Shown here: in pieces, positions 6,403 to 9,678 of the stretch
Layout of the letters: every line of letters starts with the position of its first letter
Numbering within the stretch: the stretch's first letter is position 1
Source: an uncultured Chloroflexaceae bacterium
GTDB taxonomy: Bacteria; Chloroflexota; Chloroflexia; Chloroflexales; Chloroflexaceae
NCBI GenBank assembly: GCA_937141995.1
Contig: CAKZQX010000871.1
Coordinates: forward strand, 1-9,678
Length of the DNA stretch: 9,678 nucleotides
Reading direction: 5' to 3'
Made by a program: the position numbers and the translations under genes
Notes under the pieces: generated by a model
What the model saw: only the letters and a program-made list of their open reading frames with translations
What the model was told of the DNA's origin: nothing
Databases searched by the model: none

Positions 6403-6510
6403 AACTGATACCTTCATACCATAACGGCAGACGCGCACCAGACATGTGACAGTACTCCTGCCGAACCGGGTCGCGCGCCTGCCGTCGTCGCTCAAATGTC
6501 GATCATAGGA

Positions 6511-6996
6511 CTACGTACGCCGGAACGGCGATGTTAATACATACACCGGCCCGACAACCACACCCAGCACCAGGCTGGCCGCGTAAAACACCGGTGCAAC
6601 CGCCAGAAAATCCGGCCTGGCTGCAAGCATAACATTGCCCACCTGCGTGGCTTCATCCGCCGGTATCCCCAACGTCAACAGCGCAACAGCCAGCATGTAG
6701 AGCGTCGTCAGTGGGAATGTCATTTCACATCCCATAGCAATACCACGCACCCAGGCCCCTCGTGGTAGCCGTTCGCGCACACAGCGCACCAGCGCCGTCC
6801 CGGCCGCCACGATCATCGTCCACAAAAACCCGGCTAGAAAAATATTCCATGCCCGCTCCGGCGCGGCCCAGTAAAATGCGGAACCGGCGACTACTCCCAG
6901 GAGTGTGCTTATACCCAACCCGGCCAGATGAACGGCCGAGAGCCGCAATCCGCGACTCGCTCTGCGCACACTCATTTCCGACTCAAACGTTGCCAT
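6511..6996 (-). CDS. Small membrane protein with about four transmembrane helices
   Basis: Predicted 161-aa protein of no family I recognise. Hydrophobic segments at about 22-43, 52-72, 92-111 and 129-154 suggest four membrane helices. The N-terminus is Arg-rich (RRASRGLR, 11-18) and the C-terminus basic (SPFRRT), so both ends are predicted cytoplasmic by the positive-inside rule. There are no catalytic motifs. ATG 6996 has AGGAAGG on the minus strand about 9 nt upstream. ATG 7038 would add 14 residues, but its GGGAG directly touches the start codon, which is too close to work. It is first in a possible two-gene unit with the nucleotidyltransferase downstream. That context hints at cell-envelope work, but this is weak. 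Confidence 0.75.
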   Translation of the reverse strand: MATFESEMSVRRASRGLRLSAVHLAGLGISTLLGVVAGSAFYWAAPERAWNIFLAGFLWTMIVAAGTALVRCVRERLPRGAWVRGIAMGCEMTFPLTTLYMLAVALLTLGIPADEATQVGNVMLAARPDFLAVAPVFYAASLVLGVVVGPVYVLTSPFRRT

Positions 6997-7038
6997 AGCA
7001 ATGGCCCTTCCTAGCCTGACCTCCCGGCCAGAAACCAT

Positions 7039-7435
7039 CTCCCAATATACGCTTCTATCGTACCATCATTTGCGGAACGTCTCAAATCTGTGCAACTGGG
7101 TTACAAGCCATGGAGAGTGATCCGGCAGATCTGCAGGAAGGTTGCACAAATAGCCCGGATATGGAGTGCAGCAGCATGCCTGAAGTCGAGCCTTCCGATC
7201 AGTGATGTCCGAATTAGGTTTCAACATTCATAAAGACCCGGCAAGTCCGGAACATATTCGAATTACCATTTCAACCTGCATCAAGCCACGCCTACAATCA
7301 AGCATGTCGGTAACAGTGTCCTAGTCCCAAATACCGTTCAAAGAAGCTCGCACAAAGGCGCAAAGGTCGCCAAGAACCGCATACACGTTGCCGCTTTGCG
7401 CGAGACAATCCGGCCGTACTTGAAAGGTATTGGTC
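7039..7435. other. Intergenic stretch without a gene
   Basis: About 400 bases with no convincing coding frame on either strand. It holds the membrane-gene promoter at its left edge, an 8-bp inverted repeat TGTGCAAC/GTTGCACA (7089-7096 and 7141-7148), a pair of loosely matching direct repeats (7210-7235 and 7259-7285, both starting CGAATTA and containing TTTCAAC), and the palindromic element 7318-7442. Confidence 0.6.
7057..7085 (-). promoter_or_regulatory. Promoter of the membrane-protein gene
   Basis: On the minus strand, TTGAGA (complement of 7080-7085; 5 of 6 to consensus), a 17-nt spacer, then TACGAT (complement of 7057-7062; 4 of 6) preceded by TGG, an extended -10. A start near 7050 gives a leader of about 54 nt to ATG 6996, which supports that start over ATG 7038. 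Confidence 0.6.
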
Positions 7436-7442
7436 CTAGTCC
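7318..7442. repeat. Imperfect palindromic element of about 125 bp
   Basis: The outer arms CTAGTCCCAAATACCGTTCA (7321-7340) and CTTGAAAGGTATTGGTCCTA (7419-7438) are inverted near-matches. Nested inside, CTCGCACAAAGGCG (7347-7360) is inverted against CGCTTTGCGCGAG (7392-7404). The whole could fold into one long, bulged hairpin. Its right end contains the stop codon of the minus-strand CxxC gene (7436-7438). Its sequence is unrelated to the GTAACTCCTGT elements. It may be a second small palindromic repeat family, or it may work as the 3' structure of the CxxC gene's mRNA. Confidence 0.45.
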
Positions 7443-7771
7443 GGACGAGTATTCGGTTCCTGTCGGGTCAACTGCTCAGATTCTTCACGGGTGATAAACT
7501 CCCCCCCCGTGATTGTACGCTCTAACTCGCGCCGATTACAGTCAAAAACCAGTTCGGCCCGCATCAGGCGAAAGCAGCGATCATCCATAATCTCTTTGCT
7601 CAATCGGTAGCCCTCAACCAGATCATCACCATATTCAGCCAGCAGATCATTGCGCAGATTAATCCGTACATGTACCGGCGCACCGCAGTGCGAACAGCGC
7701 ACATAGAGATGCAGCGCATCGTCTGCCGGACGACGAGCACCACCACCAAAGAGACGTCGTAGGAAATCCAT
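7436..7771 (-). CDS. Small conserved-looking CxxC protein, unknown function
   Basis: Predicted 111-aa cytoplasmic protein. VRCSHCGAPVHVRINLRNDL (24-43) carries a CxxC knuckle (C26, C29). Further cysteines at 66 and 78 (DCNRRELERTITGG) could complete a zinc-binding site, so it resembles a small zinc-ribbon protein, but no family is certain. The charged C-terminus (EESEQLTRQEPNTRPD) is probably disordered. ATG 7771 is chosen because the minus strand has AAGGGGGAGG just before it. The frame stays open upstream to 8182, but that part has a poor, repeat-like composition and no better start signal. A G8 run in the coding strand (complement of 7501-7508) encodes the Gly-Gly at 89-90. The gene is a singleton whose stop codon lies in the end of a palindromic element. 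Confidence 0.7.
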   Translation of the reverse strand: MDFLRRLFGGGARRPADDALHLYVRCSHCGAPVHVRINLRNDLLAEYGDDLVEGYRLSKEIMDDRCFRLMRAELVFDCNRRELERTITGGEFITREESEQLTRQEPNTRPD

Positions 7772-8085
7772 GCCTCCCCCTTCCACGCCGGCCGGACATA
7801 CGCAGTCCATCGGGGTGGGAACATCTATAAAAAGAACAACAAACAAAAGACCAAAAACAAATATGGTATTCGACAGCCATGCGCCAGGGGCGCTTTGTTC
7901 CGGGTTCCTTTGTTCTGGGTTTTCTATCTCACGGCCGGCCGGAGTGACCATGTCGGCAATCCGGCCGAGTCGGGCTAGAACCGGCGCATGCGCACCGGAC
8001 ACACTATGCAAGCGAGAATGCCATGATACTGGAATATCGCCATTGCCGCAAATGGCAATGATGGGTGGCATGGGGTGAATTGGAG
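7772..8085. other. Intergenic stretch between the CxxC gene and the tRNA promoter
   Basis: No gene that I can support. It contains the A/T-rich promoter region of the CxxC gene (7820-7865) and a tandem near-repeat TTTGTTCCGGGTT / TTTGTTCTGGGTT (7894-7906 and 7909-7921, period 15). It also holds GGCCGGCCGG-like GC-rich sequence and a small inverted repeat CATTGCC/GGCAATG (8041-8047 and 8054-8060). Confidence 0.55.
7824..7829 (-). promoter_or_regulatory. Possible -10 of the CxxC gene
   Basis: On the minus strand, TATAGA follows a long T-rich tract (complement of 7830-7865). A start near 7817 would give a leader of about 45 nt to ATG 7771. No good -35 is visible, so this is tentative. Confidence 0.3.
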
Positions 8086-8113
8086 TTGACCGGAAGGCCA
8101 TTTTGAGTATACT
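8086..8113 (+). promoter_or_regulatory. Promoter of tRNA-Arg
   Basis: TTGACC (8086-8091; 5 of 6), a 16-nt spacer, TATACT (8108-8113; 5 of 6). A start near 8120 gives a 5' leader of about 85 nt to be removed by RNase P before the tRNA at 8206. Confidence 0.65.
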
Positions 8114-8205
8114 AGAATATGCGCCTACTGCGGCAACCGGGGACAGCGCGGTATCCACCGTCGCGCCGCTGTCACCGATCACTGCCGAGGCGCGTTACCA
8201 GACGC

Positions 8206-8282
8206 GGGGCTGTAGCTCAGGTGGATAGAGCAGCAACCTTCTAAGTTGACGGTCGGGGGTTCGAGTCCCTCCAGCCCCGCCA
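8206..8282 (+). tRNA. tRNA-Arg (anticodon TCT), CCA encoded
   Basis: A full cloverleaf can be drawn. Acceptor stem: GGGGCTG (8206-8212) with CAGCCCC (8272-8278). D stem: GCTC/GAGC (8215-8218, 8228-8231). Anticodon stem: GCAAC/GTTGA (8233-8237, 8245-8249), with a G-A mismatch at its top pair. The anticodon loop CTTCTAA gives anticodon TCT (8240-8242), reading AGA. T stem: GGGGG/CCCTC (one G-T pair) around the loop TTCGAGT (8260-8266). Discriminator base is G (8279) and CCA is encoded (8280-8282). The variable loop is 5 nt. Confidence 0.95.
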
Positions 8283-8551
8283 GAGGCAAATTTGCAAATT
8301 CGAGAAACCCCGGTAGCAATAATACCCCCCCGAACCGTACAACCCCTTATGCAGAAGTGTCTGCATTCCGCCCGGGCATTTCGGTGTTTTACGCGACGGG
8401 CGTTCAAACCGAACATTTTCTCGATGAGTACAGCCACGCCTGTTGACACGTATGACACAATTACCATCAGCAATCGCTGTGGTAATCCCTGTGCATTACA
8501 CATTCAGTATGACATTGAACCAGCGGACAGACCCGCTTACTCCATTGCGTT

Positions 8552-8694
8552 ACAAGACTTACGCGGTGGGTATGCAACCTGGATATTTGACCAGGTGGAA
8601 GCCAGTCTCGCCTGCGAACACAGGGTATTTTTTGTCTTTTTTACCCTGCCGGAGGCAAAACTCCGTGCCAGGTCAACGACCACGTAACTCCTGT
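8552..8694 (+). mobile_element. MITE-like element, 143-bp copy
   Basis: The left end ACAAGACTTACGC (8552-8564) is an imperfect inverse of the right end CACGTAACTCCTGT (8681-8694). It shares with the 65-261 copy TCGCCTGCG (8608-8616), TTTTTGTCTTTTT (8629-8641) and the 51-nt right module (8644-8694; 40 of 51 identical to 211-261). It lacks the 20-bp hairpin, which accounts for the length difference. Two small stems occur: ACCTGG/CCAGGT (8577-8582, 8591-8596) and CAGGGTA/TACCCTG (8621-8627, 8642-8648). No matching target duplication is evident. A second left-type end begins 6 nt after it. Confidence 0.6.
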
Positions 8695-8700
8695 CACATA

Positions 8701-8990
8701 ACACAAGTTACGCGGTTGGTTTCAAAGCAGGCATTTGCCGGGATGAATGGCCCGATTGATCTTCAGCAGGGCGAAATGGAGCCGGATTTTACCTGCACCT
8801 CCAACATGTATTTTTGCGATTCAAGCAAAGAGATACTTATGTGTTCCGCACACTCGGATGCACGACAATCCCCCAAACAGATAAGTGAAACCGGAGAAAT
8901 GCCACGCGATAAGTACCACGCTTTCGCAGACGAATTCGGGCGTTATCAGGCTCAAACACCCGGTTTATAGATCCACCGCATAACTCCCGT
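8701..8990 (+). repeat. Possible longer element bounded by related ends
   Basis: ACACAAGTTACGCGGT (8701-8716) resembles the family's left end, and ACCGCATAACTCCCGT (8975-8990) is a two-mismatch version of the right end ACCGCGTAACTCCTGT. The interior does not carry the conserved CTGCCGGAGGC module, so the relationship rests on the ends only. Inside lies a 75-codon open frame (8743-8970) ending just before the right end. It could be an element with different cargo or a decayed copy. Confidence 0.35.
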
Positions 8991-9037
8991 AATCAGGTGA
9001 TACAACCATAACCGTAACCCTAAAGGCAATACTTACC

Positions 9038-9678
9038 ATGGAAGAAACCACTCGCCAGGAAAAAGAACGTAGCATCTGGGACCAGCAGGCCTCGGTGTAT
9101 GAAGACCGGGTGCTCAAGATATATGGTAAGGCTTACGAACGCTCAATCCAGAAGACCCGCGCGGTCCTCACGCCGGAACAGCAGATCCTGGAGATTGGCT
9201 GCGGCACCGGGATCATCGCGCTCGGCATTGCCCCGCATGTGCAGCGTGTTATCGCCACTGACCTATCCCCGGAGATGATCGCGGTTGCCCAGAACAATGC
9301 CCGGCGTCTGGCGATACCCAACGTAGAATTCCGTGTAAGCGACGGCTACGCACTGCCGTTTGACGACGCGTCCTGCGATACGGTGCTGCTCTTCAACACC
9401 CTGCATGTCGTCAAAGAGCCGGCGGCCCTGCTGCGGGAGGCATACCGCCTGCTCAAACCGGGAGGGCACCTGGTCAGTGCAGTCGATTGCTATGCCGAGC
9501 CGGCCCCGCTCTCGACCCGGCTAATGCTGACCTTGCAGAAACTGCTTAACCTGGTAGGCATGATCCCGTTTGTCTGGTACTGCAAAAAGGCAGATATTCA
9601 TGACCTGTTTGCAGAGCATGCCTTCGTGATTGAAGACACCGAGGTGCTGCATCCCGCGCCGGTGAACTATTACGTGCT
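9038..9678 (+). CDS. Class I SAM-dependent methyltransferase (3' end outside window)
   Basis: 213 residues are visible and the frame is open at the window edge. It has the Rossmann-fold methyltransferase motifs: motif I ILEIGCGTG (50-58), the acidic end of strand 2 in VIATDLSPEM (71-80), FRVSDGYALPF (98-108), the strand-4 region DTVLLFNTLHVV (114-125) and RLLKPGGHLVSAV (137-149). This is the Methyltransf_11-type pattern of small-molecule methyltransferases (UbiE-like and similar); the substrate cannot be deduced. A helical N-terminal stretch (about 7-45) precedes the core, and a hydrophobic segment (MLTLQKLLNLVGMIPFVWY, about 163-181) sits in the usual cap-insertion position. ATG 9038 has AAGG (9023-9026) 11 nt upstream. 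The gene follows the repeat element 8701-8990 by 47 nt; no clear promoter is seen. Confidence 0.9.
   Translation, partial: MEETTRQEKERSIWDQQASVYEDRVLKIYGKAYERSIQKTRAVLTPEQQILEIGCGTGIIALGIAPHVQRVIATDLSPEMIAVAQNNARRLAIPNVEFRVSDGYALPFDDASCDTVLLFNTLHVVKEPAALLREAYRLLKPGGHLVSAVDCYAEPAPLSTRLMLTLQKLLNLVGMIPFVWYCKKADIHDLFAEHAFVIEDTEVLHPAPVNYYV

Larger units (their letters stand above)
8283..9037. other. Gene-poor region holding two tandem repeat elements
   Basis: About 750 bases between the tRNA and the methyltransferase with no confident gene. Present are the palindrome GCAAATTTGC (8286-8295), a C7 run (8325-8331), the inverted repeat TGCAGA/TCTGCA (8350-8355 and 8360-8365), the element 8552-8694, and a looser element 8701-8990. 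Open frames exist on the plus strand (8424-8687 and 8743-8970) but lack ribosome binding sites or recognisable domains. No integrase or attachment-site duplication of the tRNA 3' end is seen. Confidence 0.6.

Noticed and set aside
5869..6408. 179-codon plus-strand frame
   Set aside because: Opposite the nucleotidyltransferase, whose HSGH and STT motifs are on the minus strand.
7210..7285. CRISPR array
   Set aside because: Only two imperfect repeats with several mismatches and no regular spacers.
7772..8182. Upstream extension of the CxxC gene to a 248-aa frame
   Set aside because: The extension is low-complexity (repeated NPEQ), has no homology-like pattern, and the internal ATG 7771 has the good ribosome binding site.
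8195..8503. Minus-strand frame across the tRNA with GGAGGTRTPDRQLRRLLLYPPELQP in its product
   Set aside because: This peptide is the well-known false translation of the antisense strand of a tRNA gene; the tRNA-Arg explains it.
8292..8687. 131-codon plus-strand frame
   Set aside because: No ribosome binding site and no domain; it runs through the 143-bp repeat element, whose structure explains the sequence better.
8283..9037. Integrated island using the tRNA-Arg 3' end as an attachment site
   Set aside because: No integrase and no repeat of the tRNA 3' end in the window.

Overview
The window is a moderately GC-rich stretch of a bacterial chromosome. It has six intact protein genes, one protein gene cut by the right edge, one tRNA, and an unusual load of short non-coding repeats between them. 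The gene types (a DnaQ-DinG fusion helicase, an FHA protein with a GspE/MshE-N-like tail, a DUF190-CBS protein, a stand-alone heptose-type nucleotidyltransferase) and the heptamer and inverted-repeat clutter would suit a filamentous Chloroflexota (Chloroflexus/Roseiflexus/Oscillochloris type). That placement is inference from gene content only, with no marker gene to fix it.

Layout. 1-261: end of one repeat element and a complete 197-bp element with terminal inverted repeats, joined by a 5-bp TATTG that recurs on the far side. 397-3354 (+): promoter and a 969-aa exonuclease-helicase fusion. 3355-3655: heptamer repeats, a third divergent element, and a strong hairpin serving as terminator for the minus-strand gene. 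3656-4216 (-): FHA-domain protein. 4217-4568: divergent promoter region with a 12-bp direct repeat. 4569-5834 (+): DUF190 plus four CBS motifs. 5881-6402 (-) and 6511-6996 (-): a heptose-1-phosphate adenylyltransferase-like enzyme and a four-helix membrane protein, with a good promoter upstream of the latter. 7039-7435: no gene, but a ~125-bp imperfect palindromic element. 7436-7771 (-): small CxxC protein. 8086-8282 (+): promoter and tRNA-Arg(TCT). 8283-9037: no confident gene; holds another copy of the terminal-inverted-repeat element (143 bp) and a second, looser one in tandem. 9038-9678 (+): SAM-dependent methyltransferase, truncated by the window edge.

No operon linking all of these is visible. 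Most genes are singletons on alternating strands, so I see no multi-gene system such as a defence island or biosynthetic cluster. The FHA/MshEN-like protein and the divergently transcribed DUF190/CBS protein are both built from ligand-sensing domains and share an intergenic control region, so a common regulatory role is possible but unproven. The most unusual content is the repeat family: non-coding, bounded by GCGTAACTCCTGT-type ends, in at least three comparable copies in under 9 kb. One copy differs from another by a roughly 52-54-nt self-complementary insert. It looks like a MITE-like family.
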